The notes under the pieces were generated by a model. That model saw nothing but the letters and a program-made list of their open reading frames with translations. It was not told the DNA's origin and searched no databases. DNA of 40,569 bases, from assembly GCA_949959305.1 (NCBI GenBank), contig CATLJA010000011.1, positions 1 to 40,569 of the forward strand, written 5' to 3'. Positions 22,878 through 30,580 of the stretch are shown piece after piece (the first letter of the stretch is position 1; the number at the start of each line of letters is the position of its first letter). Origin of the DNA: an uncultured Oscillibacter sp. Lineage in GTDB: Bacteria; Bacillota; Clostridia; Oscillospirales; Oscillospiraceae. The position numbers and the translations under genes were made by a program.

Positions 22878-23780
22878 ATGTTTGATTCCAAAAACGTACA
22901 CTTAGGCATCGCGCCCATCGGCTGGTGCAACGACGATATGCCGGAGCTGGGCGGAGAGAACACCTTCCAGCAGATCGTCAGCGAGATGGCCCTGGCCGGC
23001 TTCACCGGCTGCGAGATCGGCAACAAATACCCCTCCGACCCGGCGGAGCTGAAAAAGGCCCTGGACCTGCGGGGCATGCGGATTGCCAGCCGCTGGTATT
23101 CCTCCTTCATCCTGACCCGCCCCTTCGAGGAGGAGGAGAAGGACTTCAAGGCCAACCTGGATTTCCTGGCCGCCGTGGGCGCGAACCGCATCAACGTCAG
23201 CGAGCAGAGCTACTCCATCCAGGGCCAGATGGACACCCCCGTCCTCACCGGCGGGCACAAGCACGTGATGGACGACGAGGAGTGGGCCCGCTTCTGCGAG
23301 GGGCTGAACAAGCTGGGAAAGATCGCCGCCGACCGGGGCTTCAAGCTCTGCTTCCACCACCACATGGGCACCGTGGTCCAGACCAGCGAGGAGACGGACC
23401 GCATGATGGCCAACACCGACCCCCGGTATGTGTTCCTCTGCTATGACACCGGCCACTTCACCTTCGCCGGGGAGGACCCGCTGGCGATGCTGAAAAAGTA
23501 TGTGGACCGGGTTGGCCACGTGCACCTGAAGGACATGCGCCTGCCCGTGGTGGAAGAGGCCCGGAAGAACAGCTGGAGCTTCCTCCAATCCGTCCGCAAC
23601 GGCGCGTTCACCGTCCCCGGCGACGGCAACGTGGACTTCGACCCCGTGTTCAAGGCGCTGTCGGACGCCGGCTACCAGGGCTGGCTGCTGGTGGAGGCCG
23701 AGCAGGACCCCGCCAAGGCCAACCCCCTGGAGTACGCCATGAAGGGCCGGAAGTACATCAAGGAACATACCGGACTTTAA
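22878..23780 (+). CDS. iolE: Inosose dehydratase IolE
   Basis: 300 residues, xylose-isomerase-like TIM barrel. It dehydrates scyllo-inosose (2-keto-myo-inositol) to a diketone (3D-trihydroxycyclohexane-dione), the second step of myo-inositol catabolism. It has family motifs GIAPIGWCNDDMPELG, HHHMGTVVQ, CYDTGHFTFAGEDP and HVHLKDMR, with metal-binding acidic and His residues in the last three. The start is the ATG with AAGGAGG nine nt upstream; the longer open frame upstream is not needed. It is first gene of iolE-iolB-iolD-iolG. Confidence 0.94.
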   Translation: MFDSKNVHLGIAPIGWCNDDMPELGGENTFQQIVSEMALAGFTGCEIGNKYPSDPAELKKALDLRGMRIASRWYSSFILTRPFEEEEKDFKANLDFLAAVGANRINVSEQSYSIQGQMDTPVLTGGHKHVMDDEEWARFCEGLNKLGKIAADRGFKLCFHHHMGTVVQTSEETDRMMANTDPRYVFLCYDTGHFTFAGEDPLAMLKKYVDRVGHVHLKDMRLPVVEEARKNSWSFLQSVRNGAFTVPGDGNVDFDPVFKALSDAGYQGWLLVEAEQDPAKANPLEYAMKGRKYIKEHTGL

Positions 23781-23811
23781 TACGGAACGCTTGATTCAGG
23801 AGATGATTCCA

Positions 23812-24612
23812 ATGACCTATTTCAACAAAAACGCCCAGCTCCAGCGGGGCTACAACCCCTATATCGACGCGGCGGCGGACGACATGGGCACTCAGATGGA
23901 CGTGGGCCTTCTGGTGATGGAGCCCGGCGACGTCTTCACCTTTGAGGAGGCGGAGAAGGAAATCGCCGTCCTCCTCTTTGCCGGAAGCGTGACCTACCAG
24001 TGGGCCGGGAAGACCGTGGAGGCCGAGCGCCCCGACTGCTTCCACCACGAGGCGTACTGCCTCCTGGCGGGCCGGGGGGAGAAGGTGGTCCTTACCGCCG
24101 GGGCCCACAGCGAGCTCTACATCCAGAAGACCCTGAACGACAAGCCCTTCGAGGCGGTCATGTACACCCCCGATACCGTCCAGACCCAGCACGCCGGGAA
24201 CAAGGGCGAGCTGCTGGGCTGCATGGAGCGGGAGATCAAGACCTTCTTCGACCACGACAACGCCCCCTTCTCCAACATGGTCCTGGGCGAGGTGCTGAAC
24301 CACCCCGGCAAATGGTCCTCCTACCCCCCCCACCACCATCCCCAGCCGGAGGTTTACTTCTACCGCTTCGACTATCCCCACGGCTTCGGCGCGGGCTTTG
24401 CCAACGGGGAAATTTATAAGACCGGCCACAACGGCCTCGCCGTCATCACCAGCGGCTTCCACTCCCAGACCGCCGCGCCGGGCTACGCCATGTGCTACGC
24501 CTGGGGTATCCGGCACCTGGAGGGGGACCCCTGGCTCAAGACCCGCATCGACGACGAGGAGCACGCCTGGCTCTGGAAGCCCGACGCCAACGACCACATT
24601 TATCAAGGATAA
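23812..24612 (+). CDS. iolB: 5-deoxy-glucuronate isomerase IolB
   Basis: 266 residues, a double cupin (KduI/IolB family). It converts 5-deoxy-D-glucuronate to 2-deoxy-5-keto-D-gluconate after IolD ring opening. The metal-binding region is SSYPPHHHPQPEVYFYRFD with HHH and Glu, and a later His (HNGLAVITSGFH). The start is placed at ATG 23812, AGGAG nine nt upstream; an in-frame TTG at 23791 is less likely. Gap to iolE is 31 bp and to iolD 19 bp. Confidence 0.93.
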   Translation: MTYFNKNAQLQRGYNPYIDAAADDMGTQMDVGLLVMEPGDVFTFEEAEKEIAVLLFAGSVTYQWAGKTVEAERPDCFHHEAYCLLAGRGEKVVLTAGAHSELYIQKTLNDKPFEAVMYTPDTVQTQHAGNKGELLGCMEREIKTFFDHDNAPFSNMVLGEVLNHPGKWSSYPPHHHPQPEVYFYRFDYPHGFGAGFANGEIYKTGHNGLAVITSGFHSQTAAPGYAMCYAWGIRHLEGDPWLKTRIDDEEHAWLWKPDANDHIYQG

Positions 24613-24631
24613 GTTTAAGGAGGTCTTTCCA

Positions 24632-26560
24632 TTGGATACGATTCGCTTAACGACGGCTCAGGCCATCGTCAAATTCCTGGATAACCAGTATGTCTCCATG
24701 GACGGCGTGGAGACGAAGTTTGTGGAGGGCTTTTTCACCATCTTCGGCCACGGCATCGCCGTGGGCCTGGGCGAGGCCCTGGACACCAATCCCGGCGGCC
24801 TGCGGGTGATGCAGGGCCGGAACGAGCAGGGCATGTGCCACGTGGCCATCGCCTTCGCCAAGCAGAACTGCCGCAAGCGGATCATCGCCTGCGCCTCTTC
24901 TGTTGGCCCCGGCGCGGCCAATATGGTGACGGCCTGCGCCACGGCCACGGTGAACAACATCCCCCTGCTGGTCTTCCCGGCGGACACCTTCGCCTCCCGC
25001 CAGCCGGACCCGGTGCTCCAGCAGCTGGAGCAGAGCAGCAGCCTGGCCGTCTCCACCAACGACGCGTTCAAGCCCGTCTGCAAGTACTGGGACCGCATCA
25101 CCCGGCCTGAGCAGGTCATGACCGCCCTCATCAGCGCCATGCGGGTCCTCACCGACCCCGCTGAGACCGGCGCGTGCTGCATCGCCCTGCCCCAGGACGT
25201 GGAGGGCGAGAGCTATGACTTCCCCGCCTATTTCTTTGAGAAGCGGGTCCACCGCATCACCCGGCCCGTGGCCGTGGAGGAGGAGCTGGAGGATATTGCG
25301 GAGATCATCTCCAAAGCGAAAAAGCCCCTGGTCATCGTGGGCGGCGGCGTGCGCTACTCCGGGGCCGGAGAGGCCGTCGAGAACTTCTGCCAGGAGTTCA
25401 AAATCCCCTTCGGCGAGAGCCAGGCGGGCAAGAGCGCCTGCAAGTCCAGCCATCCCATGTGCCTGGGCGGCATCGGCGTGACGGGGACCTATGCCTCCAA
25501 CCACATCGCCAAGGACGCGGACGTGGTCATCGCCATCGGCTCCCGCCTCAGCGACTTCACCACCAGCTCCAAGCGGCTGTACAAGAACCCGGATGTGAAG
25601 TTCGTCACCATCAACAACTGCCGCTTCCACGCCTATAAGATGGACGCGGTGAAGGCCGTGGGCGACGCGAAAGTGACAGTGCAGGCCCTGGCGGAGAAGC
25701 TCCGGGCGAAGAACTATGTCTCCGGCTACGCCAACGAAATCGCCGAGGCCAAGGCCGTCTGGGACAAGGAAATGGAGCGCCTGGGCAGCATCGAGTACAC
25801 CGGCGACGATTTCGACCCCATCATTAAGGCCCGGGATCCCCGCACCATCCCCGAGTTCGTGAAGCTGACGGACGGCAGGATCACCCAGACCGCCGCGCTG
25901 GCGGCCATCCGCCGCTGCATCGACGCGGACGCCACCATCATCACCGCCGGCGGGTCCCTGCCCAGCTGCATGCAGCGGATGTGGACCACCGACAAGCGGG
26001 GCGGCTACCACGCCGAGTACGGCTATTCCTGCATGGGCTATGAGGTGGCCGCGACTCTCGGCGTGAAGTTCGCGGAGCCGGACAACGAGGTCTATGCCGT
26101 GGTGGGAGACTCCAGCTTCCAGATGCTCCACAGCGAGATTATGACCATCCAGCAGGAAAAGCAGAAGGTCAACATTCTGGTCTTTGACAACTGCGGATTC
26201 GGCTGCATCAACAATCTGGAGATGAACCACGGCATCGGCAGCCTGGCCACGGAGTTCCGCTACACCGACGGCAAGAAGCCCACCGGGGACCTGATTCCCG
26301 TGGACTATGCCAAGATTGCCGAGGGCTATGGCCTGAAGGCTTACACCTGCAAGACCATCGCCGAGCTGGAGGCCGCCCTGGAGGACGCCAAGAAGCAGAC
26401 CGTGGCCTGCCTCTTTGACCTCAAGGTCATTCCCAAGACCATGACCGACGGTTATGAGTCCTGGTGGAACGTCGGGCTCGCCGACGTGTCCGAGAAGGAG
26501 AGCGTCCGCAAAGCCTGGGAGGGCGTGAAGGCCGGACGGGACGAGGCCCGGAAGTATTAA
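24632..26560 (+). CDS. iolD: 3D-(3,5/4)-trihydroxycyclohexane-1,2-dione hydrolase IolD
   Basis: 642 residues, thiamine-diphosphate-dependent, opening the ring to 5-deoxy-glucuronate. Evidence: E65 in GRNEQGMCHVA (ThDP-activating Glu), a central domain with VIVGGGVRYSGA, and the ThDP/Mg motif G492-D493 to N527-N528 (VGDSSFQ through CINN). The start is TTG at 24632: AAGGAGG lies 8 nt before it and the codons read MDTIRLTTAQAIVKFL, the family N-terminus. The much longer open frame upstream overlaps iolB and is not real. Non-ATG starts can lower translation. Confidence 0.94.
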   Translation: MDTIRLTTAQAIVKFLDNQYVSMDGVETKFVEGFFTIFGHGIAVGLGEALDTNPGGLRVMQGRNEQGMCHVAIAFAKQNCRKRIIACASSVGPGAANMVTACATATVNNIPLLVFPADTFASRQPDPVLQQLEQSSSLAVSTNDAFKPVCKYWDRITRPEQVMTALISAMRVLTDPAETGACCIALPQDVEGESYDFPAYFFEKRVHRITRPVAVEEELEDIAEIISKAKKPLVIVGGGVRYSGAGEAVENFCQEFKIPFGESQAGKSACKSSHPMCLGGIGVTGTYASNHIAKDADVVIAIGSRLSDFTTSSKRLYKNPDVKFVTINNCRFHAYKMDAVKAVGDAKVTVQALAEKLRAKNYVSGYANEIAEAKAVWDKEMERLGSIEYTGDDFDPIIKARDPRTIPEFVKLTDGRITQTAALAAIRRCIDADATIITAGGSLPSCMQRMWTTDKRGGYHAEYGYSCMGYEVAATLGVKFAEPDNEVYAVVGDSSFQMLHSEIMTIQQEKQKVNILVFDNCGFGCINNLEMNHGIGSLATEFRYTDGKKPTGDLIPVDYAKIAEGYGLKAYTCKTIAELEAALEDAKKQTVACLFDLKVIPKTMTDGYESWWNVGLADVSEKESVRKAWEGVKAGRDEARKY

Positions 26561-26565
26561 AATTT

Positions 26566-26700
26566 CCAAGGGGGACTTTGTCCCCCTTGGACGCTCCGGC
26601 GGGGCCCGCCTCCGCTGATCCCCCTCTCCCGCGTACCCGCGGGAGCCGCGCCCCATGGCGCGGGCAGTGGTGTGCCGGGCAGGCAAAGCCCGCCCGGCAC
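26566..26700 (+). repeat. Cluster of four hairpins between iolD and iolG
   Basis: Within 135 nt are CCAAGGGGGAC-TTT-GTCCCCCTTGG (26566-26590), CTCCCGCG with CGCGGGAG (26626-26645), CCGCGCC with GGCGCGG (26646-26663), and GTGCCGGGC with GCCCGGCAC (26672-26700). None is followed by a U-run. The 188-bp intergenic gap is unusual inside a tight operon and has no gene. A processing or stability element, or inserted palindromic repeats, are the main options. Confidence 0.6.
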
Positions 26701-26748
26701 GGATAGAGAAATCCTAGTTTGATTACGATAAAAGAAAGGTTGATTCTC

Positions 26749-27786
26749 ATGGATTCTGTTCTGAAAATCGGCATCATCGGCTGCGGAGCCATCGGCAAGG
26801 ACCACTGCCGCCGCATCATCGAGACCGTCCCCGGCGCCACCGTCGTGGCCGTGTCCGACTACGTAGCCGCCGCCGCCGACGAAACCGCCGCCAAATACGG
26901 CATCAAATCCTATGGAAACGACTGCGACGGCATGATCAAGGACCCCGACGTGGAAGCGGTGGTCATCACCTCCATCGACCCCACCCACCACGACTACGTC
27001 ATGAAGACCCTGGCGGAGGAGAAGTGGTGCTTCTGCGAGAAGCCCCTGAGCCAGAACGCCAAGGACTGCGAGGAGATTATCAACCGGGAGCTGGAGATCG
27101 GCAAGCGGCTGGTGCAGGTGGGCTTCATGCGCCACTATGACCGGGGCTACGCGGAGATGAAGCGCATCATCGACTCCGGCGAGATCGGCGCGCCCCTGGT
27201 GATCAAGGCCTGCCACCGCAACGTGGCCCAGGGCCCGGGCTTCAAGACCGAGAACGGCGTCACCAACGTGGCCATCCACGAGCTGGACATCTGCCGCTGG
27301 CTGCTGGACGACGAGTACGAGGACGTGCAGTGCGTCAAGGTCCGCCAGTCCGCCAACTCCGACAAGGGCTATGACAACCCCCAGGTCATGCTGATGCGCA
27401 CCAAGAAGGGCTGCTTCATTGACGTGGAGGTCCAGGTGGCCGACGGCTACGGCTATGACATCCAGTGCGAGGTGGTCTGTGAGAACGGCACCGTGAAGCT
27501 GCCCGACCCCTACGCCGTGGTCCGCCGCTCCCGCCCCGCCGGCTGGGACAGCCTGAATCCCGCCGAGTCCATGCCCATCATGACCGATTGGAAGGAGCGC
27601 TTCATCGAGGCCTACGACATCGAGTTCTGCAAGTGGGTGGAGTCCGTTCACGCCGGCAAGCTCACCGGCCCCTCCTCCTGGGACGGCTATGTCGCCTGCG
27701 TGGCGGGCGACGCGCTGAACGCCTCCCGGGGCACCTCCCAGTTCCTGAAGGTGGAGACCATGGAGAAGCCGGAGCTCTATAAGTAA
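26749..27786 (+). CDS. iolG: Inositol 2-dehydrogenase IolG (Gfo/Idh/MocA family)
   Basis: 345 residues. It oxidises myo-inositol (and possibly D-chiro-inositol) to scyllo-inosose with NAD, first step of the pathway. The Rossmann motif is GIIGCGAIG (8-16), K98 sits in CEKPLS, and H177 in IHELDICRWLL. The residue four before that His, usually Asp in characterised enzymes, is Asn173. The start is the ATG at 26749 with AAAGG upstream, ten codons inside the open frame. It is placed after iolD across a hairpin-rich 188-bp gap. Confidence 0.88.
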   Translation: MDSVLKIGIIGCGAIGKDHCRRIIETVPGATVVAVSDYVAAAADETAAKYGIKSYGNDCDGMIKDPDVEAVVITSIDPTHHDYVMKTLAEEKWCFCEKPLSQNAKDCEEIINRELEIGKRLVQVGFMRHYDRGYAEMKRIIDSGEIGAPLVIKACHRNVAQGPGFKTENGVTNVAIHELDICRWLLDDEYEDVQCVKVRQSANSDKGYDNPQVMLMRTKKGCFIDVEVQVADGYGYDIQCEVVCENGTVKLPDPYAVVRRSRPAGWDSLNPAESMPIMTDWKERFIEAYDIEFCKWVESVHAGKLTGPSSWDGYVACVAGDALNASRGTSQFLKVETMEKPELYK

Positions 27787-27804
27787 GAGCCCTGCGCCTT
27801 CCTT

Positions 27805-27840
27805 GAAAAAAGCGGAGGGCCGGCGTAAGCCGGTCCTCCG
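27805..27840 (-). terminator. Terminator between iolG and the diguanylate cyclase
   Basis: CGGAGGGCCGGC (27813-27824) pairs with GCCGGTCCTCCG (27829-27840), loop GTAA. Leftward it is followed by C and then TTTTTT, so it chiefly ends the leftward cyclase gene. Rightward the tail is TTCCCC. A second small stem at 27901-27914 followed by GCTTATTTTT may stop iol transcripts. Confidence 0.8.
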
Positions 27841-27916
27841 TTCCCCTATAGAAACAGCGCCGGGAACTCCACCTTCCGGGCGCTGGCCCTACCGTTTCAA
27901 GCCCCGCCTGGGGCGC

Positions 27917-28834
27917 TTATTTTTCCTTCCACTGCTCCATTTTCTCGTTGGTCCAGACCACCTGGTTCCGTCCAAACCGCTTGGCGTCGTATAGCATGGC
28001 GTCCGCCATTTTCAGGTATGTATCATAGGCGGAGTCCACCTTGGGGCAGACGGTGATGCCGCCGATGCTGATGGTCACCCACTGGGAAACCTCCGGGTTG
28101 TGGGGAATATGGAGCTCCTCCACCGCCTGGCGGACCTTTTGCAGGTGGGAGAAATCGTTCTCCGCGCCGCCGCCCAGAATCAGGCCCACGAACTCCTCCC
28201 CGCCGTAGCGGGCGAAGAAGTCCGTCCCCCGCCGGAGCTTGGCGGAAGCCGTTTCGGCCATGGCCTGGATGACCTTGTCCCCGGCGGGGTGGCCGAAGGT
28301 GTCGTTGTAAACCTTGAACTTGTCAATGTCGAACATGCAGATGGAGATGGGGGCCCCCAGGCGGATCGCGTCCTGCCAGCGCTTGCGGCTGACGTCGTCA
28401 TAGCGCCGCCGGTTGGGCACGCCGGTGAGCTGGTCCACCGTGGCGTCCCGCTCAATCTGGTTCCAATACTGGAAAAGCTTGATGTGGGTATTCACCCGGG
28501 CCCGGACAATGGCGGGGTGGAAGGGCTTGGTGATATAGTCCACGGCCCCCAGGGTCAGGCCCCGCTCCTCATGCTGGATATCGTTGAGGCTGGTGATAAG
28601 GATTACCGGCGTGCGGCGGAGGACGATCTCCTCCTGAAGCATTTTCAAAAGCTGGAACCCGTCTGTGCCGGGCATGATAACGTCCAGGAGAATCAGGGAA
28701 TAATCCCCGACCTTCGCCTGCTCCATCCCCTCCTCGGCGGTATTCACCACGGCGACCTCATAATCCCCGGCCAGGATGGAGCTGAGGAAATTCGCTTGAA
28801 CAGGGCTGTCGTCTATAATCAAAATTTTCTCCAT
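27917..28834 (-). CDS. Response regulator with GGDEF domain (diguanylate cyclase)
   Basis: 305 residues: an N-terminal REC domain (about 1-120) with D8/D9, phospho-acceptor D51 (LILLDVIMPG), T81 and K103 (YITKPF), then a GGDEF domain. The active loop is GGEEF (211-215), compatible with activity, and the inhibitory I-site RxxD is intact (RGTD 202-205, five residues before it). Phosphorylation should drive c-di-GMP synthesis, with product feedback. It resembles the PleD/WspR class with one REC domain. No histidine kinase gene is adjacent. GGGAGG precedes the ATG. Confidence 0.93.
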   Translation of the reverse strand: MEKILIIDDSPVQANFLSSILAGDYEVAVVNTAEEGMEQAKVGDYSLILLDVIMPGTDGFQLLKMLQEEIVLRRTPVILITSLNDIQHEERGLTLGAVDYITKPFHPAIVRARVNTHIKLFQYWNQIERDATVDQLTGVPNRRRYDDVSRKRWQDAIRLGAPISICMFDIDKFKVYNDTFGHPAGDKVIQAMAETASAKLRRGTDFFARYGGEEFVGLILGGGAENDFSHLQKVRQAVEELHIPHNPEVSQWVTISIGGITVCPKVDSAYDTYLKMADAMLYDAKRFGRNQVVWTNEKMEQWKEK

Positions 28835-28919
28835 AACAAATTCCTCCCGGCATGGATAAGGCCGCGCAGAACAGGCTTCGCTCCGGCGAAAGACAGCCTG
28901 ATATCCTTACTAGAGCGTC

Positions 28920-28928
28920 ATTATATCA
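28920..28928 (-). promoter_or_regulatory. Extended -10 promoter of the diguanylate cyclase gene
   Basis: On the minus strand TGATATAAT contains a consensus -10 (28920-28925) with the TGn extension. No good -35 is seen 16-18 nt upstream, consistent with extended -10 usage. The leader would be about 80 nt. Confidence 0.55.
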
Positions 28929-29023
28929 AACATTTCCCAAAGAAGGAAGTACTAACTTGACAAAATTAGAAAATATTTTCCCCAGGCGGCGCAAGGGCAA
29001 AATCTGACCCGTCCCCCGGGGCG

Positions 29024-29066
29024 GAAAAAGAGCCCGGCGGCTTTGAAAGACCGCCGGGCGGCTCTT
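29024..29066 (-). terminator. Terminator of the cytidylate-kinase-like gene
   Basis: A GC-rich stem with a small bulge (AAGAGCC at the base, CGGCGG inside, 10-nt loop), followed leftward by CTCTTTTTCC. It ends 12 nt after the stop codon at 29079. Confidence 0.8.
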
Positions 29067-29078
29067 ATGCCCGGGGGA

Positions 29079-29729
29079 TTACGCCTGGGTTGGGTCCGCC
29101 TCTGTGGGGCTGGGGACGGGGTGCTCCCTGTGCTCCACCATGGCGCGGATCAGCTCCACGGTTCCGCCAAGCCCCAGGAAGCTGCTGTTGATGCAGAAGT
29201 CATAGCTGTCCACCGCGCCCCAGCGCTGGGAGGAGTAGTACTCGTAGTAGGAGGCCCGGCGCTTGTCGGTCTTGCTGATAAGGGTCCTGGCCTTGTCGGG
29301 GGGCAGGCTCTGCCGCCGGGCCACGCGGCGGATGCGGTCTTCCAGGGGGGCGTGAATGAAAATGCTCAGGTGATTGGGGTTTCCGGCCAGGGCGTAGTCC
29401 GCGCAGCGGCCGATGATGACGCAGGGGCCCTGCTCCGCGATATGGCGGATGGAGTTGAAGGTGGCCAGGTACACCTGCTGCTCCAGGGAGTCACCCACGC
29501 CGGTGCCGGGGAGGGCGAACATGTACGAGTCCATGGCGATGGAGTAGAGCAGGCTTTTGGGCCGCTCGTCAAAGTTCTCCAGAATCTTCTCGCACAGGCC
29601 GCTTTTCTTGGCGGCCTCCTGAAGGATTTCCTTATCATAAAAGGGAATGCCCAGCTCCTTGGCCACGCGGATGCCGACTTCCTTGCCGCCGCTGCCGAAC
29701 TGCCTTCCAATGGTGATGATGGTTTTCAT
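29079..29729 (-). CDS. Cytidylate-kinase-like family protein
   Basis: 216 residues of the AAA_26/Cytidylate_kin2 type common in Clostridia. The N-terminal P-loop is ITIGRQFGSGGKEVG, followed by PFYDKEILQEAAKKSG. IIGRCADYAL and DRIRRVARRQ provide the LID-type basic residues, and KTDKRRASYYEYYSSQRWG is a family hallmark. Substrate is probably a small phosphorylated metabolite or nucleotide and remains unproven; the true cmk is usually a separate gene. GAAAGGAGG precedes the ATG. Confidence 0.85.
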   Translation of the reverse strand: MKTIITIGRQFGSGGKEVGIRVAKELGIPFYDKEILQEAAKKSGLCEKILENFDERPKSLLYSIAMDSYMFALPGTGVGDSLEQQVYLATFNSIRHIAEQGPCVIIGRCADYALAGNPNHLSIFIHAPLEDRIRRVARRQSLPPDKARTLISKTDKRRASYYEYYSSQRWGAVDSYDFCINSSFLGLGGTVELIRAMVEHREHPVPSPTEADPTQA

Positions 29730-29756
29730 AGCGGGACCTCCTTTCTGGTCCCCTTT

Positions 29757-29785
29757 ATTATACTCCTCTTTTGGGAAGCCGTCAA
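29757..29785 (-). promoter_or_regulatory. Promoter of the cytidylate-kinase-like gene
   Basis: On the minus strand TTGACG (29780-29785) and TATAAT (29757-29762) with a 17-nt spacer. Confidence 0.8.
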
Positions 29786-29829
29786 ATAAAAAACGGATTC
29801 CGCCCTTTCAGGGTCCCGGAAAAAATATC

Positions 29830-29858
29830 TTTACAACTCGTAGCTCTTTTGGTAGACT
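29830..29858 (+). promoter_or_regulatory. Promoter of the XRE-MBOAT operon
   Basis: TTTACA (29830-29835) and TAGACT (29853-29858) with a 17-nt spacer, start near 29865. The sequence just downstream (TACGGTACGTA) is partly repeated and may be part of an operator for the XRE protein; that is speculative. Confidence 0.6.
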
Positions 29859-29898
29859 ATACGGTACGTAATGGAGCGCCAACCAAAGGAGCGAGACT

Positions 29899-30579
29899 AT
29901 GAACTCAGAGTTTTCCCGCACGCTGTCCCTGCTGCGGCAGGAGAAGGGCGTGAGCCAGCGCCTGGCCGCCGGAGAGCTTGGAATTTCCCAGGCCCTCCTG
30001 TCCCACTATGAAAACGGCATCCGGGAGCCGGGCCTCCGGTTTGTCGTCCGGGCCTGCGACTACTACGGGGTTTCCGCCGACTTCATCCTAGGCCGCACCC
30101 TCTCCCGGGAGGGGAACATGCTGACCGAGCAGGATATCCTGGAGGCCGCCGAGCCGAAAAGCAGCCTCCGGGGCAGCGTCCTGGCCACCCTGCAGAGCAA
30201 GCTGCTCTCCGGCGCGGTGGGGGTCTTGTTCGAGCTTCTGGGCAAGCTGGGGGACAAGGCCGCCATCAACGCCGCCGCCGCCTTCCTGGGCGGGGCCGTC
30301 TACCAGCTCTACCGCCATCTCTACCGCGCCTCCGGGGCCAACGAGGGGTACTTCGCCCTGGACCCCGAACTCAGCGCCCTGGGGCTGGCCGAGGCGGACC
30401 GGAAGCTTTCCGAGGCCCGCTACGCCGGGGCCCTCCGGGAGCTCAGGGCCCGGAAGGCGGAGTTCCCGGACCTGTCGGCTCCCGCCGTCAACGCCGCCTA
30501 TCCGGGGCGCTGCCAGAGCCTGACCCAGGTGCTCAGCACCACGGACGCCCGCCTTACCGCCCTTTCCAAGCAGCCGTAA
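29899..30579 (+). CDS. XRE-family transcriptional regulator with hydrophobic C-terminal domain
   Basis: 226 residues. An HTH_3 domain lies at about 5-65 (LRQEKGVSQRLAAGELGISQALLSHYENGIREP). Residues about 98-145 are hydrophobic, small-residue-rich helices (SGAVGVLFELLGKLG and AAINAAAAFLGGAVYQLY) that could mediate oligomerisation or membrane contact. A charged helical tail follows. AAAGGAG precedes the ATG. The stop is one base before the MBOAT start, so the regulator is co-expressed with and probably controls the acyltransferase cassette. Confidence 0.85.
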   Translation: MNSEFSRTLSLLRQEKGVSQRLAAGELGISQALLSHYENGIREPGLRFVVRACDYYGVSADFILGRTLSREGNMLTEQDILEAAEPKSSLRGSVLATLQSKLLSGAVGVLFELLGKLGDKAAINAAAAFLGGAVYQLYRHLYRASGANEGYFALDPELSALGLAEADRKLSEARYAGALRELRARKAEFPDLSAPAVNAAYPGRCQSLTQVLSTTDARLTALSKQP

Positions 30580-30580
30580 T

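Noticed and set aside
24398-24631. Upstream extension of iolD to an ATG
   Set aside because: It overlaps iolB in another frame, whereas the TTG at 24632 has AAGGAGG at ideal spacing and the family N-terminus.
24647-26686. 679-codon open frame on the minus strand
   Set aside because: Shadow of iolD; no start signals, and the opposite strand carries a complete ThDP enzyme.
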